Source: Rickettsiales bacterium (GTDB lineage: Bacteria > Pseudomonadota > Alphaproteobacteria > Rickettsiales > Anaplasmataceae). Taken from it: a DNA stretch of 5,166 nt. Of the stretch, positions 1-5,166 are shown in pieces. Numbering within the stretch: the stretch's first letter is position 1; every line of letters begins with the position of its first letter. The stretch covers positions 1 to 5,166 of the forward strand of contig JAITFM010000066.1 in NCBI GenBank assembly GCA_031281335.1, written 5' to 3'. The notes under the pieces were generated by a model, which saw nothing but the letters and a program-made list of their open reading frames with translations, searched no databases and was not told where the DNA came from. Position numbers and translations under genes: made by a program.

Positions 1-194
1 AAGATGCCCGTTATTATTTGTAAAATTAGCGCTATACCAGCCAAAGAACCGAAGTTCCAAGCATAATTTAGGTTTTTTGGCACTTGGTAAGAAGCAATAT
101 GCTTTAGAAAAGAAAATATAGGTAATCTATATTCTATCCAACCTAATATGCCTTTTTCTTCTATCGTCGTTTTTTTTTTAGTGTCATCTTGCAT
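1..194 (-). CDS. petB: Cytochrome b of the ubiquinol-cytochrome c reductase (bc1) complex, N-terminal part
   Basis: Translating the minus strand from the ATG at 194-192 gives 64 codons with no stop, running off the left edge. The product starts [20 protein letters not shown] and continues with YRLPIFSF, the stretch [20 protein letters not shown] and then QIITGI. This matches the start of bacterial cytochrome b: the W-I-x-x-R-L-P motif, the P-x-N-L-N-Y-x-W-x-F-G motif, and the first transmembrane helix beginning near residue 46 and ending in Q-I-x-T-G. Cytochrome b is the membrane subunit that carries the two b haems and the quinol-oxidising and quinone-reducing sites. The haem-ligand histidines lie beyond the window. 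In most alphaproteobacteria the Rieske gene petA sits directly upstream; here the upstream neighbour is ubiB, so petA is not adjacent. There is no clear ribosome binding site before the ATG. A run of ten A residues (170-179) covers codons 6-9. Confidence 0.93.
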   Translation of the reverse strand, partial: MQDDTKKKTTIEEKGILGWIEYRLPIFSFLKHIASYQVPKNLNYAWNFGSLAGIALILQIITGI

Positions 195-228
195 AACTTG
201 AAGTTTTGTCTATATCTTTAATTTGTTT

Positions 229-256
229 ATTGTAGCAGCTTATCCTCTATAGACAA
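229..256 (-). promoter_or_regulatory. Candidate sigma-70 promoter for petB
   Basis: On the minus strand a -35-like TTGTCT (256-251, 4 of 6 consensus) is followed after 16 bases by TACAAT (234-229, 5 of 6). Transcription would begin near 222, giving a 5' leader of roughly 28 bases before the petB ATG. The region is AT-rich, so chance matches are common. The support is the position, the spacing and the absence of another gene in the gap. Confidence 0.4.
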
Positions 257-309
257 TAAAAACTTTAAATTCAGATCTCTCGCACAATTGTTTAGCAATA
301 ACACACTTT

Positions 310-380
310 TCGGTGTCATCCTAACTGTATAGCTAGTGCAGCCCTACGTCATAGATCCCGCTAACAGATAGCGGGACCGA
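310..380. repeat. Degenerate intergenic palindromic repeat, Wolbachia type
   Basis: The gap of about 230 bases between petB and ubiB holds no gene. At 356-376 there is an 8-base-pair perfect hairpin: TCCCGCTA (356-363), loop ACAGA, then TAGCGGGA (369-376). The outer ends TCGGT (310-314) and ACCGA (376-380) are also inverted repeats. The left end contains TGTCATCC (314-321), which also begins the repeat inside hemH at 5102. TAGATCCC (352-359) occurs there as its reverse complement, GGGATCTA (5125-5132). GC content is locally higher than the flanks. I read this as a decayed copy of a small dispersed palindromic element, which in Wolbachia are common between genes. It has no T-run after the stem on either strand, so it is a poor candidate for an intrinsic terminator of ubiB. 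Confidence 0.55.
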
Positions 381-428
381 GGTAAACTTCATTTATTTTA
401 ACCATAGCGATTTAAAAAGCAACACTTA

Positions 429-1859
429 TTAGAAAATTAAAAGTTTAATGATTAGCACCACGATTACAAACCACAGTAAAAAATAGATCTTTCGATTTGA
501 TCTAACCTTAACCTGGATATTCTCTAGTTTTTGATCAGCTATTAGGTTCAATTTCTTTACAAGGCTGAATACTTCCTGAATTGTCTTTACGGGATAAGAA
601 CTTTTTACTCTTTCCCTATAACCTATTTCATTTTTATGTTGATTCTCTGTCCATGCTTCAACTATTTTCCACATATTGATCTCTGGGTAGATTTTTCTAC
701 ATGTTCCCTCCAGTAAAATCATAGTTTTCTGCAGCAATAACAATTGCGTTTGAACTTTCATATCAAAATCACCAGTTATTTTGAACAATTGAGCAAGTAA
801 ACTAGCAAAAGAAATTTTCTGTATAGGCTGTCCTATAATAGGTTCACCTATTGCTCTACACGCTGTAACGAAATTTTTATGATGTGGCGAGACATAGCCA
901 GCTCTAAAATGTACCTTTGCAACGTGATCATAATTCCGATTTAAAAAACCTTTCAGTATCTCTACCACATAATAGCACGTTTCGCGGTCTATTCGGCCCA
1001 TGATTCCACAATCGAGGGCGACAATATTGTTGTTACTATCGACCATGAGATTTCCAGGGTGCATATCTGCATGAAAGAAACAGTCTCTGTATACTTGATT
1101 GCAGAACGATTCTATAAGATCTACAGCTATTTGCTTATGATTATTTAGTTTCTCAACCTCGTATATTGGTGTTGCTTCTATCCATTTCAGCGTTAAAACT
1201 TTTTTTGAAGTCCTGCTCCAATCCACTGCAGGTACATAAAAACCTCTGTCGTTTTTTGTGTTCTCCTTTAGCTCCGAAGAATGAGCAGCCTCAAAACGTA
1301 GGTCTAGCTCTAATCGGCAAATTTCAGCAAAAGTTTTGACTAACTCGATCGGTCTTAGCCTTTTTGATTGCTCGCTAAATCTTTCTGTAACCTCTGCAAG
1401 CCAAAAAAGCGTTTTTATATCCCTTGAAAATGCTCTCTCAATATTTGGCCTTAAAATCTTCACCGCAACTTCTTTACCTTCCGTTGTAGTTGCTTTATGC
1501 ACTTGAGAAATTGATGCTGCTGCAATTGGCTCTTCAGAAAAGCTTGAGAAAATGTCGCTTAACTTGCAATTAAATTCGCTTTCTATAGTTTTAACTGCTA
1601 TCTTGTGTGAAAAAGATGGCAGCCTATCACATATCAACAATAAGTTATTTGTTATATCCTCATTTAAAATATCAGTACGTGATGAAATGGATTGTCCGAA
1701 CTTAATAAACACTGGACCTAATTTTTCAAGAGCACACTTTAGTTTGTAGCCTTGTATCTTGTTTATTGATCCTCTTGAAGGAGTGAGCAGGCGAGGTAAT
1801 ATATTGTAACGAGTCAGCACTGCGGTTATGTACAAAAGGCGCAGAATATTTTGAATCAT
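429..1859 (-). CDS. ubiB: UbiB, ABC1/ADCK-family atypical kinase-like protein for ubiquinone synthesis
   Basis: This 476-residue protein belongs to the UbiB/ABC1/COQ8 family, which supports the hydroxylation stage of ubiquinone synthesis at the inner membrane, probably through ATPase activity. Visible family motifs in order are the KxGQ motif K53-F-G-Q56 followed by S-x-x-S-R-T-D; the Ala-rich nucleotide loop A113-A-A-S116 with Q-V-H; the lysine in A-V-K134; the ExD motif E184-L-D186; the catalytic-loop motif H263-A-D-M-H-P-G-N270; and the metal-binding D283-C-G, where UbiB proteins commonly have DCG instead of DFG. Residues 300-400 follow the E. coli UbiB C-terminal pattern closely, including L-L-L-Q-K-T and Y-P-E-x-x-x-W-K. 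Residues 457-476 form a hydrophobic C-terminal tail, likely the membrane anchor. The length is slightly below that of E. coli UbiB. The ATG overlaps the znuC stop as ATGA, so translation is probably coupled to znuC and the pair shares a transcript. All expected catalytic residues are present, so the gene looks intact. Confidence 0.96.
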   Translation of the reverse strand: MIQNILRLLYITAVLTRYNILPRLLTPSRGSINKIQGYKLKCALEKLGPVFIKFGQSISSRTDILNEDITNNLLLICDRLPSFSHKIAVKTIESEFNCKLSDIFSSFSEEPIAAASISQVHKATTTEGKEVAVKILRPNIERAFSRDIKTLFWLAEVTERFSEQSKRLRPIELVKTFAEICRLELDLRFEAAHSSELKENTKNDRGFYVPAVDWSRTSKKVLTLKWIEATPIYEVEKLNNHKQIAVDLIESFCNQVYRDCFFHADMHPGNLMVDSNNNIVALDCGIMGRIDRETCYYVVEILKGFLNRNYDHVAKVHFRAGYVSPHHKNFVTACRAIGEPIIGQPIQKISFASLLAQLFKITGDFDMKVQTQLLLLQKTMILLEGTCRKIYPEINMWKIVEAWTENQHKNEIGYRERVKSSYPVKTIQEVFSLVKKLNLIADQKLENIQVKVRSNRKIYFLLWFVIVVLIIKLLIF

Positions 1860-2596
1860 TTTGCTGCGTAACTGCCAAATATTTCACTCAGAGTTTTATT
1901 CTTCATAATTTCACCAGGCTTACCTTGGCAATAGATAGTATTATTTATGCAAATTATATAATCTGAACATGGTACTATGGAGCTTAAGTCATGAGATGTC
2001 ATAAGAATCGAAACCAGTCGTTTTTTTGCTATCTTACTTATAATATCGTAAAACTTAGCCCGTGCGCTAACGTCCATTGCACTAACTGGCTCATCAAGAA
2101 TAATTAAGTCAGGCTCTGCGATTAAACAGCGTGCAAGCAGCAATAACTGTGTTTGTCCTGCAGAAATTTCTGACACTTGATTCTTCAAAATGTTGCCGAT
2201 ACCAACCAATTCTATTGCTTTTGTAATAATTGATTGATCTTTCTTCAATTTTGTTGAGAAGCTGTTTAAAAGGAAATATTCAACTGTTATCGGCATCAAA
2301 TTACTGATGCTAAAATTTTGTGGCATATAACTGATTTTTATATCGTCAGCAAACATGACGCTACCAGTGCAGTTCTTATTTATACCAGCAACTGCCTTTA
2401 CCAAAGAGGTTTTACCTCCACCATTTGGACCAAGTATAGTAACTACATCTCCCCTCTCTATTGATATATTAATACCATCGAGAACCTTTTTATTGTCATA
2501 TGCAAGAGCAAGGTTTTCTGTCTTTAGGACACTGCTATTGACATTATTTAACTTTTTGACAAAATTTAATTTTTTCTCAACGTTTTTATGAGACAT
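1856..2596 (-). CDS. znuC: Zinc ABC importer ATP-binding protein ZnuC
   Basis: This 246-residue protein is an ABC ATPase of the metal-import (ZnuC/MntB-like) type; it would power zinc uptake from the cytoplasmic face of the inner membrane. Motifs seen are Walker A G56-P-N-G-G-G-K-T63-S, Q-loop Q93 in Y-M-P-Q-N-F, an altered signature I144-S-A-G-Q148 where L-S-G-G-Q/E is usual, Walker B L-I-I-L-D-E169-P, D-loop S-A-M-D175, and H-loop H202 in M-T-S-H-D. The stretch A-G-Q-T-Q-L-L-L-L-A-R resembles the ZnuC pattern G-G-E-T-Q-R-V-L-L-A-R. The zinc assignment leans on the divergent znuA next door. The first 22 residues are a Lys/Asn-rich extension before the usual beginning of the domain at V-L-K-T-E-N-L. 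No ATG, GTG or TTG codon exists inside that extension, so the ATG at 2596 is the only visible start. It overlaps the znuA start by 9 bases. No strong ribosome binding site is visible. The 3' end overlaps ubiB by four bases. Confidence 0.92.
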   Translation of the reverse strand: MSHKNVEKKLNFVKKLNNVNSSVLKTENLALAYDNKKVLDGINISIERGDVVTILGPNGGGKTSLVKAVAGINKNCTGSVMFADDIKISYMPQNFSISNLMPITVEYFLLNSFSTKLKKDQSIITKAIELVGIGNILKNQVSEISAGQTQLLLLARCLIAEPDLIILDEPVSAMDVSARAKFYDIISKIAKKRLVSILMTSHDLSSIVPCSDYIICINNTIYCQGKPGEIMKNKTLSEIFGSYAAK

Positions 2597-3469
2597 TTAC
2601 TGGTTTCTTTTCTATCACTTTTGTTTACACTATATCACAGTACTGCCTTTTCATCCAATTTAAAAATCGTAGCTACAATAAAGCCTATACATTCTTTTGT
2701 AGCCTCTGTTACAGATGGAATTTCAAAGCCACACTTGCTTGCCTGTACAGCATCTGCACATGATCATGTGTTAAAGCCATCTGATGCAAGTAATTTGGAA
2801 TCAAGTGATGTCATATTTTATATTGATGATAATCTAGAAATATTTGTTAAAACCTTCGCTAGAAACAATAAAAAACTTGTGCAGTTATCAAAGGCAGTTA
2901 ATCTACTTCCTGCTCGACTACATTCATTCTCTAGACATATCATTCATATTCAAGACGAAAAAGACCTACACATTTGGCTTAGTCCTGAAAATGCAAAGAA
3001 CATGATACTTTCTATAAGTACAACGCTGTCTCGTATAGATAAAGAAAATTCTTATAAGTACAACCAAAACGCAATGAGAGCTATAAAGAAGATAGGCCAA
3101 GAAACAGAAAAAATTACGAGAGAATTGAATGACTTTAAAAACAAAAAATACATAGTCACCCACGATGCCTATCAATATTTTGAAAAATATTTTGGCTTAA
3201 ATCACCCAAGTGCCATTCTTTCTATAGAAGAGGATGCTTACATAGGTATGGGAACTTTAATGAAACTAAGAAAGATGATGAAGGAAGAAAACATTAAATG
3301 TATATTTTCCCCTTCACGAGAAGATAGCATAAAACCTAAGACCCTCTCTAATGACGCAAAAATGATAATTCTTGATCCTATTGGGTCGGACATAGAACCT
3401 GGAAAAGATGCATATCTCGCTATAATTAACGACATCACGCAAAATTTCAAATCTTGTTTTATTGGATAA
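2588..3469 (+). CDS. znuA: Periplasmic zinc-binding protein ZnuA of the zinc ABC importer
   Basis: This 293-residue protein is a cluster A-I metal-binding solute receptor that captures zinc in the periplasm and delivers it to the importer. A signal peptide is visible at residues 1-23: a short basic start (R2, H3), a hydrophobic core L-L-V-S-F-L-S-L-L-F, and a likely cleavage near A20 to S23 before N-L-K-I-V. Candidate zinc ligands are H58 in A-H-D-H-V-L-K-P-S-D, H128 in D-L-H-I-W-L-S-P, H192 in T-H-D-A-Y-x-Y-F-E-K, and D263 in L-D-P-I-G. C238 (K-C-I-F-S-P) and C290 near the C-terminus match the disulfide pair of E. coli ZnuA, which favours zinc over manganese. E. coli has a glutamate just before its first ligand histidine; here the residue is A57. 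The His-rich loop of other ZnuA proteins is reduced to H112, H117 and H120. The start is fixed by the signal peptide and by an in-frame stop at 2567-2569. No clear ribosome binding site is seen. The gene diverges from znuC and converges on ndk. Confidence 0.94.
   Translation: MRHLLVSFLSLLFTLYHSTAFSSNLKIVATIKPIHSFVASVTDGISKPHLLACTASAHDHVLKPSDASNLESSDVIFYIDDNLEIFVKTFARNNKKLVQLSKAVNLLPARLHSFSRHIIHIQDEKDLHIWLSPENAKNMILSISTTLSRIDKENSYKYNQNAMRAIKKIGQETEKITRELNDFKNKKYIVTHDAYQYFEKYFGLNHPSAILSIEEDAYIGMGTLMKLRKMMKEENIKCIFSPSREDSIKPKTLSNDAKMIILDPIGSDIEPGKDAYLAIINDITQNFKSCFIG
2629..2658 (-). promoter_or_regulatory. Candidate extended -10 promoter for znuC-ubiB, inside znuA
   Basis: On the minus strand, within the znuA signal-peptide coding region, TATAGT (2634-2629, 5 of 6 consensus) is preceded by TG with one base between (TGATATAGT), which is an extended -10 element. 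A weak -35-like TTGGAT (2658-2653) lies 18 bases upstream. Transcription would begin around 2622, leaving a leader of about 25 bases before the znuC ATG. Because the divergent genes leave no spacer, a znuC promoter has to lie within znuA, which supports this candidate. It is inferred from pattern only. Confidence 0.4.
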
Positions 3470-3516
3470 CAACCCCTCGGTAAAGATTGTAGAATTACGC
3501 GTTTATTTCAGTCAAT

Positions 3517-3942
3517 CTAAAGCTGCACTAACTCGCACTCAGCAAAAAAGAAAGCTATTTCCCTACGAGCATTTTCCAAGCTATCTGAGCCATGAACTCT
3601 ATTTTCACTAATGTCATCGGCAAAATCACCTCTGATTGTGCCCTTATCTGCCTGCTTTGGATCTGTAGCTCCCATGATTTGTCTGTATTTACTTACTGCA
3701 TTTTCACCGATTAAAACTTGAACTATTACAGGACCAGAGGTCATAAATTCCACTAACTCCCCAAAAAAAGGCCTGTCTTTATGGATTTCATAAAATAGTT
3801 CTGCCTGTCTTCTTGTCAGTGACATCATTTTCTGCGCTATAATTTTTAGTCCGGATTTTTCAATGTAGGAGTTTATATTGCCTGTAATGTTATTTCTTAC
3901 TGCATCAGGTTTTAATATCGAAAGTGTTTTCTCAATTGCCAT
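3517..3942 (-). CDS. ndk: Nucleoside diphosphate kinase
   Basis: This 141-residue protein has the normal length and full sequence of bacterial nucleoside diphosphate kinase. The enzyme moves the terminal phosphate between nucleoside tri- and diphosphates through a phosphohistidine, balancing cytoplasmic NTP and dNTP pools. Visible features are E4-x-T-L-S-I-L-K11-P-D-A at the N-terminus with nucleotide-contacting K11; the Y51/F60 region with R57-P-F-F; G91-A-T-D-P; G101-T-I-R104-G-D-F-A; and the active-site motif N114-R-V-H117-G-S-D-S with catalytic H117. The start is supported by the ribosome binding site AAGGAA (3953-3948 on the minus strand), five bases before the ATG. The gene stands alone between the convergent znuA end (47 bases away) and a divergent membrane-protein gene. 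Nothing appears altered or missing. Confidence 0.99.
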   Translation of the reverse strand: MAIEKTLSILKPDAVRNNITGNINSYIEKSGLKIIAQKMMSLTRRQAELFYEIHKDRPFFGELVEFMTSGPVIVQVLIGENAVSKYRQIMGATDPKQADKGTIRGDFADDISENRVHGSDSLENARREIAFFFAECELVQL

Positions 3943-3979
3943 ATTATTTCCTTATATAAGATCGTATATTTATAGATCC

Positions 3980-4007
3980 ATTCTATTGCGAATTTTTATT
4001 TCATCAA
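3980..4007 (-). promoter_or_regulatory. Candidate sigma-70 promoter for ndk
   Basis: On the minus strand TTGATG (4007-4002, 4 of 6 consensus) and TAGAAT (3985-3980, 5 of 6) are separated by 16 bases. Transcription would begin near 3973, about 30 bases before the ndk ATG and upstream of its AAGGAA ribosome binding site. It lies in the 113-base spacer between the two divergent genes, where promoters are expected. Confidence 0.45.
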
Positions 4008-4021
4008 AGTGGTTTTTTATT

Positions 4022-4027
4022 TATAGT
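4022..4027 (+). promoter_or_regulatory. Possible -10 element for the 4056-4841 / hemH transcript
   Basis: TATAGT (5 of 6 consensus) lies 28 bases before the ATG at 4056. The hexamer 17 bases upstream, TTTCAT (3999-4004), is a poor -35. A modest ribosome binding site, GTAGGT (4045-4050), sits five bases before the start codon. The position fits the only spacer upstream of this gene pair, but the match is weak and the region is very AT-rich. Confidence 0.3.
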
Positions 4028-4055
4028 TAAGGATAAACCATCAAGTAGGTATTGT

Positions 4056-4841
4056 ATGGGTAAATGTTGCAAAAAAAATAATGACATTGCTAAACAACCA
4101 GCTAAAACTGAATCTGCTGCTAAAACGTTCGTTAATAATTTAAAATCATCAATTTTTTGTGGAACAAAAGGGTTTTTAACTTTCAGCTTGGCTTTTTTGA
4201 GTTATTTGGAATGTAGCTCGCGTCGCAATACGAAATTACAAGAAGGCGCTGCCTTTGCAATGAAAAGGAACACTATTCCATTTTTTGAAATGGCTATCAT
4301 AACGCCATTTGTTTGTTTTGCACTGCCAGCTATGGTAGGCAGTATGAGTCTTATGCAATGTGCACTTGTATGCGCTGCGTTGATGATTACCACATGTTTT
4401 GTTGTGAGAACTTTTCACTTGCGTGAGAAGTTAATGGCAAAAACTACTGACTACAGTAGAGAAACAATAGACACGGAATTTAAGAAGGATTCTATAAAAT
4501 TCCCTATCTTTGATAAAAACAGAAAACATATTGAGTATAATTCGCCTAACCAAGTAAGTGAGGCAGGTAACGCCTCCTTTCTCGTCGCGTTTTTAGTTTT
4601 CCCTCTAAAGGTTCTGCAAAGTTGTATAATGCTATCTTTAGCTGCTATTGAACTTCTTGAAGTAGTGCCAAGTTTTTGCGCTGATCTGATCTTTGATAGA
4701 AGCTTTGTATCTACCAAGAGTAACCTGCAGAGATCTGGCTACCTATTGTATGCCAGTGTGAGAAATTTAGTACCTATAACTAAACTCGATGAATGTGTAG
4801 CTAATTCTATAGGCACCCCTGGAGCAGCGTGTTGTAAGTGA
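4056..4841 (+). CDS. Cysteine-rich membrane protein of unknown function, overlapping hemH
   Basis: I do not recognise a family for this 261-residue protein. It has a polar, Lys-rich N-terminus with no cleavable signal peptide, a moderately hydrophobic stretch at about 38-52, two strong hydrophobic segments close together at about 76-96 and 98-118, a polar middle (119-172), and a third strong hydrophobic segment at about 174-205. I infer an integral inner-membrane protein with two to four membrane passes. It contains 13 cysteines (4, 5, 35, 53, 87, 102, 106, 114, 190, 208, 247, 259, 260), high for this size, and both ends carry a Cys-Cys-Lys motif (K-C-C-K-K at 3-7, A-C-C-K at 258-261). A ribosome binding site-like GTAGGT precedes the ATG. 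The stop codon overlaps the hemH GTG by four bases (GTGA), implying coupled translation. An uninterrupted frame of this length with clear domain-like organisation supports a real gene, probably lineage-restricted. A role connected to haem or metal handling is only a guess from context. Confidence 0.85.
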   Translation: MGKCCKKNNDIAKQPAKTESAAKTFVNNLKSSIFCGTKGFLTFSLAFLSYLECSSRRNTKLQEGAAFAMKRNTIPFFEMAIITPFVCFALPAMVGSMSLMQCALVCAALMITTCFVVRTFHLREKLMAKTTDYSRETIDTEFKKDSIKFPIFDKNRKHIEYNSPNQVSEAGNASFLVAFLVFPLKVLQSCIMLSLAAIELLEVVPSFCADLIFDRSFVSTKSNLQRSGYLLYASVRNLVPITKLDECVANSIGTPGAACCK

Positions 4842-5166
4842 AAAAAGCAATTGTCTTATTTAACCTTGGCGGGCCCGAGTCACCAGATGCGGTCCGTCCT
4901 TTTCTATTCAATCTCTTTTACGACAGAAGAATAATAAATCTACCAAACCCTTTTCGGTTTCTTTTAGCAAAGTTTATATCCGCAAAACGAGAAAATACTG
5001 CACGAAAAATATATGAGCAAATTGGAGGCAAATCGCCAATTTTAGGGAACACAAAAATGCAAGCTGAAGCGCTTGAGCAAGAGCTTAATAGATCCGTCTT
5101 TTGTCATCCAAGTAGCGTGGAATTGGGATCTAGAAAAAAGAACTGGATTCCAGCGTTACGTGCTGG
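4838..5166 (+). CDS. hemH: Ferrochelatase, N-terminal part, with an in-frame repeat insertion at the right edge
   Basis: Translation from the GTG at 4838 gives 109 full codons without a stop, continuing past the window. Residues 1-88 follow the ferrochelatase N-terminus: [12 protein letters not shown] (the V-x-L-x-N-L-G-x-P motif), then [10 protein letters not shown]29-R-R-I-I-N-L-P, and G63-G-K-S-P-I-L followed by Q-A-E-A-L-E-Q-E-L. Ferrochelatase inserts ferrous iron into protoporphyrin IX to make protohaem; the catalytic histidine and glutamate lie beyond the window. From codon 89 ([10 protein letters not shown] onward) the sequence no longer looks like ferrochelatase and coincides with a palindromic repeat. 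The family normally goes on soon after this point into a beta strand ending in M-R/S-Y. GTG is the only start that fits the conserved N-terminus. It overlaps the upstream TGA as GTGA, and a GGAG lies 13 bases upstream. Whether the frame returns to ferrochelatase after the repeat cannot be seen. Confidence 0.94.
   Translation, partial: MKKAIVLFNLGGPESPDAVRPFLFNLFYDRRIINLPNPFRFLLAKFISAKRENTARKIYEQIGGKSPILGNTKMQAEALEQELNRSVFCHPSSVELGSRKKNWIPALRA
5102..5166. repeat. Palindromic repeat element inside hemH, incomplete at the window edge
   Basis: The element appears to begin with TGTCATCC (5102-5109) and holds GGGATCTAGA near its middle. It ends in the window with the inverted repeat CCAGC (5150-5154) / GCTGG (5162-5166), which looks cut by the edge. 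The string GATTCCAGCGTTACGTGCTGG at the end resembles the repeats dispersed through Wolbachia genomes, whose ends read TGTCAT... and ...ATGACA. The start coincides exactly with a codon boundary of hemH, and the repeat reads through in that frame without a stop as [29 protein letters not shown] also starts the repeat in the petB-ubiB gap, and GGGATCTA (5125-5132) occurs there as its reverse complement. The right end and full length cannot be determined here. Confidence 0.65.

Noticed and set aside
281..287. DCG in place of DFG in UbiB as a lost catalytic site (protein residues 283-285)
   Set aside because: DCG is common in UbiB proteins, including E. coli UbiB, and the metal-binding aspartate is retained. 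The positions given in this entry's start and end fields are approximate protein residues of UbiB, not bases.
356..376. The 8-base-pair hairpin as an intrinsic terminator for ubiB
   Set aside because: No run of T follows the stem on either strand, and the hairpin belongs to a larger inverted-repeat unit.
1552..1749. Plus-strand open frame of 65 codons opposite ubiB
   Set aside because: It is antisense to the conserved KxGQ region of ubiB with no ribosome binding site or recognisable product.
1856..1859. Four-base znuC/ubiB overlap as a frameshift or fusion
   Set aside because: Both proteins are complete with all their motifs, so this is ordinary ATGA stop-start coupling.
2355..2591. Plus-strand open frame of 78 codons opposite znuC
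   Set aside because: It lies entirely antisense to the conserved ABC domain of znuC and shows no protein-like motif; it is a shadow frame.
2966..3450. Two minus-strand open frames opposite znuA
   Set aside because: znuA has conserved metal ligands throughout this region, so the opposite frames are by-products of its composition.
3470..3516. Shared terminator between the converging znuA and ndk
   Set aside because: Only a 5-base inverted repeat (GATTG/CAATC) with a long loop and no T-run was found, so no terminator can be supported.
4202..4717. Minus-strand open frames of 60-88 codons opposite the unknown membrane-protein gene
   Set aside because: The plus frame spans the whole region, has membrane segments and is joined to hemH, whereas the minus frames overlap each other and have no start signals.

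Overview
The window looks like chromosome from an obligate intracellular alphaproteobacterium of the order Rickettsiales, most likely a Wolbachia strain. This rests on four things: strong AT richness, the mix of housekeeping genes (cytochrome b, UbiB, ZnuC, ZnuA, Ndk, ferrochelatase), the protein sequences as I recognise them, and two short repeats starting with TGTCATCC that resemble the palindromic repeats scattered through Wolbachia genomes. The assignment comes from recognition, not from a database search.

Layout from left to right. Positions 1-194 (minus) hold the first 64 codons of petB, cytochrome b of the bc1 complex; the rest lies off the left edge. Positions 195-428 have no gene. 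They hold a probable petB promoter and a degenerate palindromic repeat. Positions 429-1859 (minus) encode UbiB, the ABC1/ADCK-family protein needed for ubiquinone synthesis. Its start overlaps the stop of znuC (1856-2596, minus), the ATPase of the zinc importer, so znuC-ubiB is a translationally coupled pair. znuA (2588-3469, plus), the periplasmic zinc-binding protein, diverges from znuC, and the two start regions overlap by 9 bases. znuA then converges on ndk (3517-3942, minus), nucleoside diphosphate kinase. A 113-base spacer carries candidate promoters for ndk and for a plus-strand gene of unknown function (4056-4841). That gene encodes a cysteine-rich membrane protein and overlaps the GTG start of hemH (4838 to beyond the right edge), ferrochelatase.

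Functionally, petB and ubiB both serve the quinone-linked respiratory chain. znuA and znuC are two of the three parts of a zinc ABC importer; the permease gene znuB is not in the window. hemH makes haem, which cytochrome b and other proteins use. The unknown membrane protein is tied to hemH by the stop-start overlap, but the sequence does not reveal its role.

The most notable feature is at the right edge. From codon 89 onward hemH leaves the recognisable ferrochelatase sequence and runs, without a stop, into a palindromic repeat. This appears to be a protein-coding repeat insertion. The next most notable are the fully overlapping znuC/znuA divergent starts and the Cys-Cys-Lys ends of the unknown protein. 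I saw no RNA genes, CRISPR array, insertion sequence or phage gene.
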